NCBI GenBank assembly: GCA_949293405.1
Contig: CASFDI010000015.1
Location: 1 to 39,452, forward strand
DNA length: 39,452 bases
From: an uncultured bacterium
GTDB lineage: Bacteria > Bacillota > Clostridia > Oscillospirales > CAG-272
Direction of reading: 5' to 3'
Shown here: one piece after another, positions 15,191 to 23,179 of the stretch
Layout of the letters: each line of letters starts with the position of its first letter
Position numbering within the stretch: position 1 is the first letter of the stretch
Translations under genes and position numbers: made by a program
The notes under the pieces: model-generated
Seen by the model: only the letters and a program-made list of their open reading frames with translations
Told to the model about the DNA's origin: nothing
The model's database searches: none

Positions 15191-17383
15191 ATGGAAACGA
15201 AAAAGAAAACCGGAAAGAAGAAAATAAAGGCGCCGCTGACGAAGGGAGTAGCCAAAGTGCCTGTCGTCATGCAGATGGAAGCACTGGAATGCGGCGCCGC
15301 TTCGCTGACCATGGTTCTGGCGTATTACGGAAAATGGGTGCCTCTGGAACAGGTGCGCGCGGATTGCGGCGTTTCGCGTGACGGCTCAAACGCCAAAAAT
15401 GTACTCAAAGCGGCGCGAAGCTACGGATTGGTCGCCAAGGGATATCGCTATGAGCCGGAGGATCTGAAAAAAAACGGCAAATTCCCCTGCATCATCCATT
15501 GGAATTTCAACCATTTTCTGGTGCTGGACGGCTTCAAGGGCAACAAGGCATACCTGAACGACCCCGCGAAGGGCAACTACGCGGTTTCGATGGAAACATT
15601 TGACCGATCTTTTACGGGTATCTGTCTGATGTTCGAGCCGGATGAAAACTTTGAGCCGGGCGGCAAACCCAAGAGCATCCTTGCCTTCGCGAGAAAGCGG
15701 TTGGTCGGAGCGGGGGCGGCGGTGACCTTTGTGGTGCTGACCACTGTCATAGCCTCTCTGCTCGGGATCATTCAGCCTGCTTTTTCACGGATTTTCCTGG
15801 ACCGGCTTCTCACCGGGAAAAATCCAGAATGGTTCTATCCCTTCCTGGGGGCGCTGGCTCTGATGGCGGTGGTGCAGCTGGTCATGGCATGGATCCAGGC
15901 GGTATGGTCCCTTCGGATCAACGGGAAAATGTCGGTGACAGGCAGCGCGTCGTTCATGTGGAAAGTACTGCGTATGCCGATGGAATTCTTTTCACAGCGT
16001 ATGGCGGGAGATATTCAGATGCGGCAGGGGTCCAATGCGAGCATTGCGGGGTCCCTGGTAAACACTTTTGCACCGCTGATACTGGACGCAATCATGATGG
16101 TGTTTTATCTCGTGGTCATGATACGCTACAGCTGGATCCTGACGCTCATCGGCATTGCCTCCATTATTGTCAATATGCTCGTGGCGCGGCTGATCTCGAA
16201 GAAGCGGGTCAACATCACCCGCGTGCAGATGCGCGATGCAGGAAAGCTTGCGAGCGCGTCGGTTGCGGGCATCGAGATGATCGAGACCATCAAGGCCAGC
16301 GGCGCTGAAAACGGATACTTTGAAAAATGGGCGGGGTATCAGGCAAGCGTCAACACGCAGAAGGTGAAGTTTTCGCGCCTCAACCAGTATCTGGGCCTGA
16401 TTCCTTCCTTTGTTTCCGAACTTTCAAACACGGCCGTCCTGATTATCGGCGTGTGGCTTACCATGCGCGGGCAGTTTACGGTAGGTATGATCATGGCATT
16501 CCAGGGATTCCTGGGCTCCTTTACCGCTCCCGCACAGAAACTGATTTCCGCCGGGCAGACTCTGCAGGAGATGCGCACCGAGATGGAGCGGGTGGAGGAT
16601 GTCATGGAGTATCCCACGGATGTCGAATTCGAAGATGCGCAGCAGGACGCCGAATACGACAAACTCAGCGGCCTTGTGGAACTGAAGAATGTCACCTTCG
16701 GCTATTCCAGACTGGCGGCACCGCTGATCGAAAACTTCAACCTGACGCTGAAGCCGGGCAGCCGAGTGGCGTTTGTCGGTTCATCAGGGTGCGGCAAGTC
16801 CACTCTTTCAAAACTCATATCCGGCTTATATAAACCCTGGAGCGGCGAGATCCTGTTCGACGGAAAGCCGATCTCTGAAATAGACCGCAGCGTGTTTACC
16901 GGCTCCTTGGCGGTGGTGGATCAGGATATTATTCTCTTCGAGGACACCATTGCCAACAATATCAAGATGTGGGATACTTCCATCGAGGATTTTGAGATGA
17001 TCATGGCTGCGCGCGACGCGAAACTGCATGAGGACATCATGCAGCGTGAAGGCGGATATCAGTATAAGATCACCGAAGGAGGTAAGGATTTTTCGGGCGG
17101 CCAGCGACAGAGAATGGAGATCGCGCGCGTGCTGGCGCAGGATCCCACCATCATTATTATGGATGAGGCGACAAGCGCCCTGGATGCGAAAACCGAATAC
17201 GAGGTCGTAAATTCGATCAAGGAGCGGGGCATCACCTGCATTGTCGTAGCGCACAGACTGTCCACGGTGCGGGACTGTGACGAAATCATTGTAATGGATA
17301 ATGGAAAAGTGATAGAACGCGGGACCCACGAACAGCTTTATGCGCTGGGCGGTGCGTATGCAAAACTCATTTCCAATGATTAA
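15191..17383 (+). CDS. ABC exporter with C39 leader peptidase (PCAT type)
   Basis: 730 aa. Residues about 20-150 are a C39 peptidase: Gln28 and Cys34 in VMQMEALECGAASLTMV, His108 in NFNHFLVLDGF, Asp124 in YLNDPAKG, a complete catalytic set. A six-helix membrane domain follows (about 175-450), then the nucleotide-binding domain with Walker A GSSGCGKST (about 530), signature SGGQRQR (about 635), Walker B IIIMDEATSALD and the H-loop VVAHRLS. Such proteins cut precursor peptides after a Gly-Gly motif and export the core. All seven downstream precursors end their leaders in GlyGly, so they are the evident substrates. It is the first of two ABC genes, 9 bp apart, matching the paired NHLM export arrangement. 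Confidence 0.93.
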   Translation: METKKKTGKKKIKAPLTKGVAKVPVVMQMEALECGAASLTMVLAYYGKWVPLEQVRADCGVSRDGSNAKNVLKAARSYGLVAKGYRYEPEDLKKNGKFPCIIHWNFNHFLVLDGFKGNKAYLNDPAKGNYAVSMETFDRSFTGICLMFEPDENFEPGGKPKSILAFARKRLVGAGAAVTFVVLTTVIASLLGIIQPAFSRIFLDRLLTGKNPEWFYPFLGALALMAVVQLVMAWIQAVWSLRINGKMSVTGSASFMWKVLRMPMEFFSQRMAGDIQMRQGSNASIAGSLVNTFAPLILDAIMMVFYLVVMIRYSWILTLIGIASIIVNMLVARLISKKRVNITRVQMRDAGKLASASVAGIEMIETIKASGAENGYFEKWAGYQASVNTQKVKFSRLNQYLGLIPSFVSELSNTAVLIIGVWLTMRGQFTVGMIMAFQGFLGSFTAPAQKLISAGQTLQEMRTEMERVEDVMEYPTDVEFEDAQQDAEYDKLSGLVELKNVTFGYSRLAAPLIENFNLTLKPGSRVAFVGSSGCGKSTLSKLISGLYKPWSGEILFDGKPISEIDRSVFTGSLAVVDQDIILFEDTIANNIKMWDTSIEDFEMIMAARDAKLHEDIMQREGGYQYKITEGGKDFSGGQRQRMEIARVLAQDPTIIIMDEATSALDAKTEYEVVNSIKERGITCIVVAHRLSTVRDCDEIIVMDNGKVIERGTHEQLYALGGAYAKLISND

Positions 17384-17392
17384 GGAGAGCAT

Positions 17393-19603
17393 ATGGGTTG
17401 GTTTGACGAACAGATAAAACAGAGGAAACAGAACGATGACGAAATGTTTGCCGAAGCCTTCGCGGGTATCGCGGGTGCGGTGACCGGAGAAAAGATTTCG
17501 GCGCTCAGCAGCGATGCCCAGAAAACCAAAAACGCTGTCGGCGAAATTTTACAGTATTATCGCGTCAAGCCGTGCGAGGTGCCCGATTCGGTAAAGGACA
17601 TCAACGAGCGGCTGGAATACCTGTTGCGGCCATACGGTATCATGCGCCGCACGGTCAGACTGGAAAAGGGATGGTATAAGGAAGCGGTCGGCGCGATGCT
17701 TGCGATTAAAAAATCAGACGGATCCGCCGTAGCGCTGATCCCGTCCGGATTTTCCGGCTATACCTATTTCGATGCAGAAAAAGGTAAACGGGTGCGTGTC
17801 GGGAAAAAAACGCAGCTTCTGTTCGAAGACGAGGCGATTGCCTTTTATGCCTCGTTCCCACTTAAAAAGATCGGGATCAGGGATCTGGTGATCCATATCG
17901 TCAAGTCTCTGTCGGGCGCCGATTTTGTACTGATCGGACTGGCAACGCTGGCGGTTACACTGATCGGAATGCTTACCCCCCGCTTGACCAACCTCCTCTT
18001 CTCCGACATTCTGGAGAGCAGCAGTCCGCGGTTGCTGTTGGCAGTCGCGGTCTTCATGATATGCGTGTCCCTCAGCACGCTTCTGATCAGCGGGGTCAAG
18101 GCGCTCCTGATGGCACGCATCAATACGAAAATGGGCCTGTCGGTGCAGGCCGCCACCATGATGCGCATTCTGTCTCTGCCTGCAGATTTCTTTAAAGAAT
18201 ACAGCGCCGGGGATCTTGCGTCGCGTGCCGGCAGTGTACAGTCCTTGTGTAGCATGCTGATTTCAGCCGTGCTCTCGACCGGGCTTTCATCGGTGTTTTC
18301 CTTGGTTTATATCGGGCAGATTTTCACCTATGCGCCGGCGCTTGTTGTGCCCGCGCTTCTGGTGATCCTCGCTACCATTGCGGTTTCCGTTATCACGACC
18401 TTCGTTCAGCTGAGGGTAAGCAGACAGCAGATGAAACTCGGCGCGGAAGAAAGCGGTCTGACCTATGCGCTTATCTCAGGCGTACAGAAGATCAAACTCG
18501 CCGGTGCGGAAAAGCGCGCCTTCGCAAAATGGGGGAATCACTTTGCCGCTGAAGCGCGCCTCGAATACAATCCCCCCGCCTTTATTAAACTGAACGCTGT
18601 CATCACCACCGCGCTTTCTCTGGCGGGTACCATTATCATGTACTATTTCGCGGTGACAAGCGGAGTCACGGTTGCCGACTACTATGCGTTCAATACCGCT
18701 TACGGTATGGTGACCGGTGCGTTCATGGCGCTTGCAAGTATCGCACTGATGGCGGCTAATATCAAGCCCGTGCTTGAGATGATCAAACCTATCCTGGACA
18801 CCTGCCCGGAAATATCAGAGGGAAAGCGCGTAATTGAGCGCCTTTCCGGCGGTATTGAACTCAACAATGTGAGCTTCCGTTACAATGAAAGCATGCCGCC
18901 CGTTGTGGATAATCTGTCCCTGAAGATCCGGCCGGGACAGTATGTCGCGCTTGTCGGCGCAACCGGATGCGGGAAATCCACGCTGATGCGCCTGATGCTC
19001 GGCTTCGAAACGCCGCAGAAGGGCGCGGTCTATTACGACGGAAAAGATCTTTCGACCATTGATCTGAAATCTCTGCGCCGCAGAATCGGCGTAGTGATGC
19101 AGAACGGCAAACTGTTTTCAGGCGATGTGTTTTCCAATATCACCATTTCCGCACCCTGGCTGACGCTGAACGATGCCTGGGAGGCCGCGGAGCTTGCGGG
19201 CATTGCCGATGATATCCGGCGTATGCCGATGGGGATGCACACCATCATTTCCGAAGGCTCCGGCGGGGTATCGGGCGGTCAGCGGCAGCGCCTGATGATT
19301 GCCCGTGCAATCGCCCCGAAACCGAAAGTGCTGATGTTCGACGAGGCGACGAGCGCGCTCGATAATCTCACGCAGAAGAGGGTCTCTGAAAGTCTTGACC
19401 AACTGAAATGTACGCGGATCGTGATTGCCCACAGACTTTCCACCATCCGGCGCTGCGACCGCATCATCTATCTGGAAGGCGGGAAGATCATTGAGGATGG
19501 CACTTACGATGAACTGATTGCAAAAGACGGTAAATTTGCCGAGCTTGTCGCCCGCCAGAGACTGGATGATACCGAGTATATCGGGAAAACTACACTTTTC
19601 TGA
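17393..19603 (+). CDS. Second NHLM-type ABC exporter, without peptidase
   Basis: 736 aa. The first ~150 residues are a soluble domain unlike C39 (YKEAVGAMLAIKKSDGSAVA, then GFSGYTYFD), typical in place of the peptidase in the second ABC protein of NHLM loci. The membrane domain spans about 165-445. The nucleotide-binding domain has GATGCGKST (about 522), VSGGQRQRLM (about 626), VLMFDEATSALD and IAHRLS, all intact. It probably pairs with the C39 exporter as a heterodimer or works in parallel. The gene is separated from the first precursor by 132 bp containing a strong hairpin, perhaps to set different expression levels. Confidence 0.9.
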   Translation: MGWFDEQIKQRKQNDDEMFAEAFAGIAGAVTGEKISALSSDAQKTKNAVGEILQYYRVKPCEVPDSVKDINERLEYLLRPYGIMRRTVRLEKGWYKEAVGAMLAIKKSDGSAVALIPSGFSGYTYFDAEKGKRVRVGKKTQLLFEDEAIAFYASFPLKKIGIRDLVIHIVKSLSGADFVLIGLATLAVTLIGMLTPRLTNLLFSDILESSSPRLLLAVAVFMICVSLSTLLISGVKALLMARINTKMGLSVQAATMMRILSLPADFFKEYSAGDLASRAGSVQSLCSMLISAVLSTGLSSVFSLVYIGQIFTYAPALVVPALLVILATIAVSVITTFVQLRVSRQQMKLGAEESGLTYALISGVQKIKLAGAEKRAFAKWGNHFAAEARLEYNPPAFIKLNAVITTALSLAGTIIMYYFAVTSGVTVADYYAFNTAYGMVTGAFMALASIALMAANIKPVLEMIKPILDTCPEISEGKRVIERLSGGIELNNVSFRYNESMPPVVDNLSLKIRPGQYVALVGATGCGKSTLMRLMLGFETPQKGAVYYDGKDLSTIDLKSLRRRIGVVMQNGKLFSGDVFSNITISAPWLTLNDAWEAAELAGIADDIRRMPMGMHTIISEGSGGVSGGQRQRLMIARAIAPKPKVLMFDEATSALDNLTQKRVSESLDQLKCTRIVIAHRLSTIRRCDRIIYLEGGKIIEDGTYDELIAKDGKFAELVARQRLDDTEYIGKTTLF

Positions 19604-19611
19604 AAAATATT

Positions 19612-19643
19612 TCCGGAAAATTCGGCCTTCCGGCTTTTCCGGA
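19612..19643 (+). other. Hairpin between exporter and precursor genes
   Basis: TCCGGAAAA (19612-19620) pairs with TTTTCCGGA (19635-19643); the enclosed CGGCCTTCCG can extend the stem. There is no T tract after it, so it is more likely an mRNA processing or stability element than a terminator. Confidence 0.55.
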
Positions 19644-19735
19644 GCGTATCAATAGACAGAAGCCCATGCGATCAGGTCATGTGAGTGTATCGGAGTCCTC
19701 ATTACAAAATTATAAACAATCGGGGAGGAACACGG

Positions 19736-20149
19736 ATGGAGCTGAGCAAAGACATGCTCGGGAAGGCAAAAGAAGCAAAAAGTCCTGAGCAGCTGTCGGC
19801 ACTTGCCAAGGAGAACGGCGTGGAACTGACAGCAGAAGAAGCGGAAGAATATTTTGCACAGATGCATAAAGAAGGTGAGCTTTCCGATGAGGAGTTGGAT
19901 CATGTTTCCGGAGGAGGCTGCCACAAGAAGGACGGCAGACTGATCGTTACCACCCGATACGGCTGTGATCTGTGGGCCTGTACGCATTGCGGAAGCACAA
20001 AGGTGTACAACTCACTGTCAGGAGGACAGCAGATGCATTGCTGCATCAGTCCCACCCCGGTCCTCAATCCGGGCACCTGTTCTTCCTGTAAATTCATGTC
20101 GTATGAGAAAGGCCTATGGCTTTGCAATCACCCAGAAAATACAAAATAA
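19736..20149 (+). CDS. Nif11-type RiPP precursor 1
   Basis: 137 aa. The ATG at 19736 has GGGGAGG upstream. Leader residues 1-60 follow the Nif11-like pattern (KEAKSPEQLSALAKENGVEL, then GELSDEELDHVSGG), with the predicted C39 cut after Gly60. The core starts GCHKKDGRLIVT and has nine Cys: Cys62, a YGC, the pair CTHCG, an extra CC, the pair CSSCK, and a last Cys in GLWLCNHP. About 28 residues lie between the two CxxC pairs, the longest loop of the set. The paired CxxC arrangement resembles a zinc ribbon, so the product might bind metal or carry radical-SAM-made crosslinks. Confidence 0.9.
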   Translation: MELSKDMLGKAKEAKSPEQLSALAKENGVELTAEEAEEYFAQMHKEGELSDEELDHVSGGGCHKKDGRLIVTTRYGCDLWACTHCGSTKVYNSLSGGQQMHCCISPTPVLNPGTCSSCKFMSYEKGLWLCNHPENTK

Positions 20150-20166
20150 CATATCAGGAGGGAATT

Positions 20167-20571
20167 ATGGGAAACGAATTATTTGATCAGGCGAAAGCGG
20201 CAAAGAGCGCTGAGGAACTGCAGAGCATCGCCAAAGAAAACGGCGTTGAGCTTTCCGATCAGGAGGCCGCGGAGTATTTTGCGCAGATGCACAAGGCCGG
20301 GGAGCTTTCCGATGATGAACTGGATCATGTTTCGGGAGGAGGCTGCCACAAGAAGGACGGCAGACTGGTCGTTTCCATGGGTTACCACTGCGATCAGTGG
20401 ACGTGCGTTCATTGCGGAAGGAGCAACATCTTCAATTCAGATGTGAACGGACAGATCCATTATTGTCCCAACGGCGACATGGTCAGAAACCCGCGTTCCT
20501 GTGCTACCTGCAAATTCAAGTCGGTTGAAAAAGGACTCTGGATTTGCAACCACCCCGAAAACACGAAGTGA
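20167..20571 (+). CDS. Nif11-type RiPP precursor 2
   Basis: 134 aa; AGGAGGG lies 7 nt before the ATG at 20167, only 17 bp after precursor 1. The leader ends DDELDHVSGG with the cut after Gly58. The core starts GCHKKDGRLVVS and has eight Cys: Cys60, YHC, CVHCG, one loop Cys, one just before the second pair (SC), ATC completing CATCK, and GLWICNHP. The inter-pair loop is about 27 residues (SNIFNSDVNGQIHY in its first half). It closes a two-gene group ended by a terminator at 20696-20716. Confidence 0.9.
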   Translation: MGNELFDQAKAAKSAEELQSIAKENGVELSDQEAAEYFAQMHKAGELSDDELDHVSGGGCHKKDGRLVVSMGYHCDQWTCVHCGRSNIFNSDVNGQIHYCPNGDMVRNPRSCATCKFKSVEKGLWICNHPENTK

Positions 20572-20600
20572 CAACTCAGACGGGGACAAGGGACGGCGAA

Positions 20601-20660
20601 TGATCGGAACAGGCGAAGGGGCCAAAGAGTGTCGGGAAATCGCCGGGCACAGCACATGCC
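20601..20660 (+). pseudogene. Possible trace of a lost Nif11 leader
   Basis: In the frame starting GAA at 20607 the DNA reads EQAKGPKSVGKS, close to the leader start of precursors 2 and 5 (DQAKAAKSAEEL, EQARATKSPEEL). Similarity fades before 20660 and the hairpin/terminator follows. It may be the stump of another precursor gene, but it is short. Confidence 0.3.
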
Positions 20661-20674
20661 GAAGCATGGGTGCG

Positions 20675-20694
20675 CGCTCATTCAGAAATGAGCG
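20675..20694 (+). other. Perfect hairpin upstream of the terminator
   Basis: CGCTCATT (20675-20682) pairs perfectly with AATGAGCG (20687-20694) across CAGA. It stacks directly against the next terminator hairpin and may protect the 3' end of the precursor 1-2 transcript. Confidence 0.6.
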
Positions 20695-20695
20695 G

Positions 20696-20716
20696 AACCG
20701 CGTTCTGCGGTTTTTT
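20696..20716 (+). terminator. Terminator after precursor 2
   Basis: AACCGC (20696-20701), GTTCT loop, GCGGTT (20707-20712), then further T. It lies inside the precursor array, 125 bp after precursor 2 and 36 bp before precursor 3. Confidence 0.75.
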
Positions 20717-20751
20717 ACTACAAATCAAAATGATTAATGGGGGTCATACAG

Positions 20752-21156
20752 ATGGATCAGAAGGAGTTATTTGAAAAGGCGAAGGCCGCCGCAAGTGCAC
20801 AGGAGTTGTTGACACTCGCCAAAGAAAACGGTGTGGAACTGACTGAAGAAGAAGCGGCGGATTATTTTGCACAGATGCATAAAAGCGGCGAACTTTCCGA
20901 TGAGGAGCTGGATCATGTTGCAGGCGGCGGCTGCCATAAAAAGGACGGCCGGCTGATTGTCACCATGTTCTATAGCTGCAGTGGGTTTACCTGCATGTAT
21001 TGCGGCAAGCAGAGCATGGAGGAGCATCGTCATGCGATCAATCTTCCGAGCGGTCAGTTCAACCGTATCACGGTCACGCCCATGTGCAATTACTGCAAAT
21101 ACTTTAAGACCGAACGGGGATTGAGAGTATGCAACAATCCCATCAACTGTAAATAA
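20752..21156 (+). CDS. Nif11-type RiPP precursor 3
   Basis: 134 aa. The ATG at 20752 (MDQKELF) is chosen over the in-frame ATG at 20737 because GGGGGT lies about 10 nt before it. The leader ends EELDHVAGG with the cut after Gly59. The core starts GCHKKDGRLIVT and has eight Cys: Cys61, YSC, CMYCG, CNYCK, GLRVCNNP and a unique Cys next to the C-terminal Lys (INCK). The loop of about 26 residues carries an EHRHA motif. Trp of the common GLW motif is replaced by Arg. Confidence 0.9.
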   Translation: MDQKELFEKAKAAASAQELLTLAKENGVELTEEEAADYFAQMHKSGELSDEELDHVAGGGCHKKDGRLIVTMFYSCSGFTCMYCGKQSMEEHRHAINLPSGQFNRITVTPMCNYCKYFKTERGLRVCNNPINCK

Positions 21157-21186
21157 CCGGCGCAAGAGGCCGGCAGGGATTCCGCT

Positions 21187-21411
21187 TCTCCGAAGAAAGC
21201 GAAAGAAACGAAGCACACGGAAAAAATACCGTGCACGCCAAAGGGAGGACATGGGCGTGACTTTGGACGAAGCAGCTGAGTATTCCGGCCAGGTGCAAGG
21301 AGAGGGAACACTTCTGATGAGGAAGCGGACCATGTATCGGGAGGCGTGCACCGGACGAAAATGCATTGCCCGGGATACGGACCTGTCGTGCGGCAGGTCG
21401 GTCCGGGATGA
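21187..21411 (+). pseudogene. Decayed Nif11 precursor between precursors 3 and 4
   Basis: Three frames together retrace a leader. Near 21190 the DNA reads PKKAKETK, matching MEKAKETK of precursor 6. From 21251 another frame reads GVTLDEAAEYSGQ, matching GVELTEEEAADYFAQ. From 21313 a third reads SDEEADHVSGGVH, matching SDEELDHVSGGGCH. At least two frameshifts, an altered GG-C junction (GGVH) and loss of KKDGRL show it is dead. The order and spacing match an intact leader; the core is unrecognisable before the TGA at 21409. Confidence 0.8.
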
Positions 21412-21436
21412 AACCAGTTGAGGAGATACAGAGAAA

Positions 21437-21817
21437 ATGGAACTGAACGAAGAACTTCTGAAGAAAGCCGCGAAAGCGAAGAGTGCCGAAGAACTGCGCT
21501 CGCTCGCCATGGAAAACGGCATGGAACTGACCGACGCGGAAGCGGCCGGATACTTTGCAGAGATACATAAAGAGGGGGAGCTTTCTGACGAAGAACTGGA
21601 CGGTGTCGCGGGGGGCGGCTGTCACAGGAAGGACGGCAGACTGGTTGTGACGGTCATGCACAACTGTGATCTGTTCACCTGCAAGCAGTGCGGCAAGACG
21701 GGGGTGCATTGGCATTCATCTTCAAGGAGCAACCAGTACCCGCGCTGCGACGACTGCAAGTACTGCACCTATGAGTCGGGGCTGTGGTTGTGCAACAATC
21801 CCGGCAATAGGAAGTAA
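21437..21817 (+). CDS. Nif11-type RiPP precursor 4
   Basis: 126 aa; GAGGAG lies about 12 nt before the ATG at 21437. The leader ends EELDGVAGG plus Gly61, with the cut after Gly60. The core starts GCHRKDGRLVVT, the only one with Arg in the KK position. Eight Cys: Cys62, HNC, CKQCG, CDDCK, an extra Cys two residues later (KYC), and GLWLCNNP. The loop is short (about 17 residues) with VHWHSSSR. It follows a dead precursor copy and starts the second dense run of precursors. Confidence 0.9.
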   Translation: MELNEELLKKAAKAKSAEELRSLAMENGMELTDAEAAGYFAEIHKEGELSDEELDGVAGGGCHRKDGRLVVTVMHNCDLFTCKQCGKTGVHWHSSSRSNQYPRCDDCKYCTYESGLWLCNNPGNRK

Positions 21818-21839
21818 AGTCGAAGTCCGGAGGAACATC

Positions 21840-22247
21840 ATGGAACTGAGCAAAGAACTGCTGGAACAGGCAAGGGCGACGAAGAGTCCGGAGGAGCTTT
21901 TGTCGCTCGCAAAAGAAAACCGCGTGGAACTGAATGAAGAGGAAGCGGCCGCTTATTTTGCAGAGATGCATAAGAGCGGCGAACTCTCCGATGAGGAGCT
22001 GGACGGTGTCTCGGGAGGCGGCTGCCACAAGAAGGATGGCAGACTGGTCGTCACGATATGGTATGGCTGTGACGAATTTGTCTGCAGTTACTGCGGACGC
22101 AACCATACAGAGACACACGCCCATTCGATCCCGCAGTCAAACGGCACGGTCCAACGCTCCTATTTTCCTCCCAACTGCCATTACTGCAAATATATATCCT
22201 ATGAGGGCGGTCTGTGGCTGTGCAACAATCCTTCAAAAATCAAATAA
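21840..22247 (+). CDS. Nif11-type RiPP precursor 5
   Basis: 135 aa; CGGAGG lies 7 nt before the ATG at 21840, and the gap to precursor 4 is 22 bp. The leader ends EELDGVSGG with the cut after Gly60. The core starts GCHKKDGRLVVT with the seven shared Cys only: Cys62, YGC, CSYCG, CHYCK, GLWLCNNP. The loop of about 26 residues includes HTETHAHS. This and precursor 6 show the minimal full cysteine pattern of the family. Confidence 0.9.
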   Translation: MELSKELLEQARATKSPEELLSLAKENRVELNEEEAAAYFAEMHKSGELSDEELDGVSGGGCHKKDGRLVVTIWYGCDEFVCSYCGRNHTETHAHSIPQSNGTVQRSYFPPNCHYCKYISYEGGLWLCNNPSKIK

Positions 22248-22262
22248 TATCAGGAGAGAGTC

Positions 22263-22643
22263 ATGGAACTGAACAAAGAGTTGATGGAAAAGGCAAAAGA
22301 GACAAAGAGTGCGCAGGAACTTTTGTCGCTTGCCAAGGAAAACGGTGTGGAGTTGACCCAGGAAGAGGCGACGGCTTATTTTGCAGAGATGCATCAGAGC
22401 GGTGAGCTTTCCGATGAGGAACTGGATCATGTGTCAGGCGGCGGCTGCCATAAGAAGGATGGCAGATTGGTTGTAACGGTCCGGTACAGTTGTGAACATT
22501 TTGTCTGTAAACACTGCGGCAGAGAAGACTCGCCGAATCATAAGCATGCTGGTGTGCCGATATCTCCCGGGTGTGATATTTGCAAGCATATGTCCTATGA
22601 AGGCGGTCTGTGGCTTTGCAATCATCCTGCTAACAGGAAATGA
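22263..22643 (+). CDS. Nif11-type RiPP precursor 6
   Basis: 126 aa; AGGAGAG lies just upstream of the ATG at 22263, 15 bp after precursor 5. The leader carries EKAKETKSAQELLSLAKENG and ends EELDHVSGG with the cut after Gly60. The core starts GCHKKDGRLVVT with seven Cys (Cys62, YSC, CKHCG, CDICK, GLWLCNHP). The loop is about 17 residues and reads NHKHAGVP in its centre. Its leader is the best match to the decayed copy at 21187-21411. Confidence 0.9.
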   Translation: MELNKELMEKAKETKSAQELLSLAKENGVELTQEEATAYFAEMHQSGELSDEELDHVSGGGCHKKDGRLVVTVRYSCEHFVCKHCGREDSPNHKHAGVPISPGCDICKHMSYEGGLWLCNHPANRK

Positions 22644-22687
22644 AATGGATGTACAATGTAAAACAAAAAATGTTCTCGGAGGGAAAC

Positions 22688-23023
22688 ATGGACTACAAGG
22701 AATTGTTTGAAAAGGCAAAAGAGGCAAAGAGCGCCGAAGAGCTCATCGTGCTTGCAAAAGAAAACGGCGCGGAGCTGACCGAGGAAGAGGCGGCGGACTA
22801 TTTTACACAGTTGCATCAGAGCGGCGAGCTCTCCGATGAGGAGCTGGACCATGTATCGGGCGGCGGCTGTCACAATAAGGACGGCAGACTGATCGTCACC
22901 GAGTTCTACAGCTGCGAACATGCCGTTTATACAAAAATCAACTATTCCTCCTGCGTTACTTGCAAATATTCGTCCTATGAAAAGGGCTTGCGGCTTTGCA
23001 ATCACCCCGCGAACAGAAAATAA
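22688..23023 (+). CDS. Nif11-type RiPP precursor 7, short form
   Basis: 111 aa. The ATG at 22688 (MDYKELF) has GGAGGG upstream and is preferred over an in-frame ATG at 22640 that overlaps precursor 6. The leader ends EELDHVSGG with the cut after Gly59. The core starts GCHNKDGRLIVT, then YSCEHAVYTKINYSSC. The first CxxC pair and the whole hypervariable loop are absent, leaving five Cys (Cys61, YSC, CVTCK, GLRLCNHP). It cannot form the ribbon suggested for the others, so it may be a different product or a helper peptide. The frame is intact. Confidence 0.88.
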   Translation: MDYKELFEKAKEAKSAEELIVLAKENGAELTEEEAADYFTQLHQSGELSDEELDHVSGGGCHNKDGRLIVTEFYSCEHAVYTKINYSSCVTCKYSSYEKGLRLCNHPANRK

Positions 23024-23110
23024 CGGGGGAAAAGGGATCCGTTCGCGTATGGATGCCAAAAGCGCAAAAGGAAGGCACGGCATACCTGCCTGTCGGTACA
23101 TCCGCAGGGG

Positions 23111-23130
23111 AGAGCGGTGCCGCTCTTTTG
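23111..23130 (+). terminator. Terminator/attenuator between precursors and radical SAM gene
   Basis: AGAGCG, GTGC loop, CGCTCT, then TTTTG. The short T run suggests partial termination, which would give much more precursor than enzyme mRNA. Confidence 0.6.
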
Positions 23131-23179
23131 TTGCATCGCGTTGGTGCATCTGAAACAGACCAATCTTTCGAGGTATGAT

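Noticed and set aside
20572-21436. Direct repeats in the precursor array as a possible CRISPR or insertion element
   Set aside because: The repeated DNA is explained by paralogous leader coding sequence; there is no short regular repeat-spacer pattern and no transposase.
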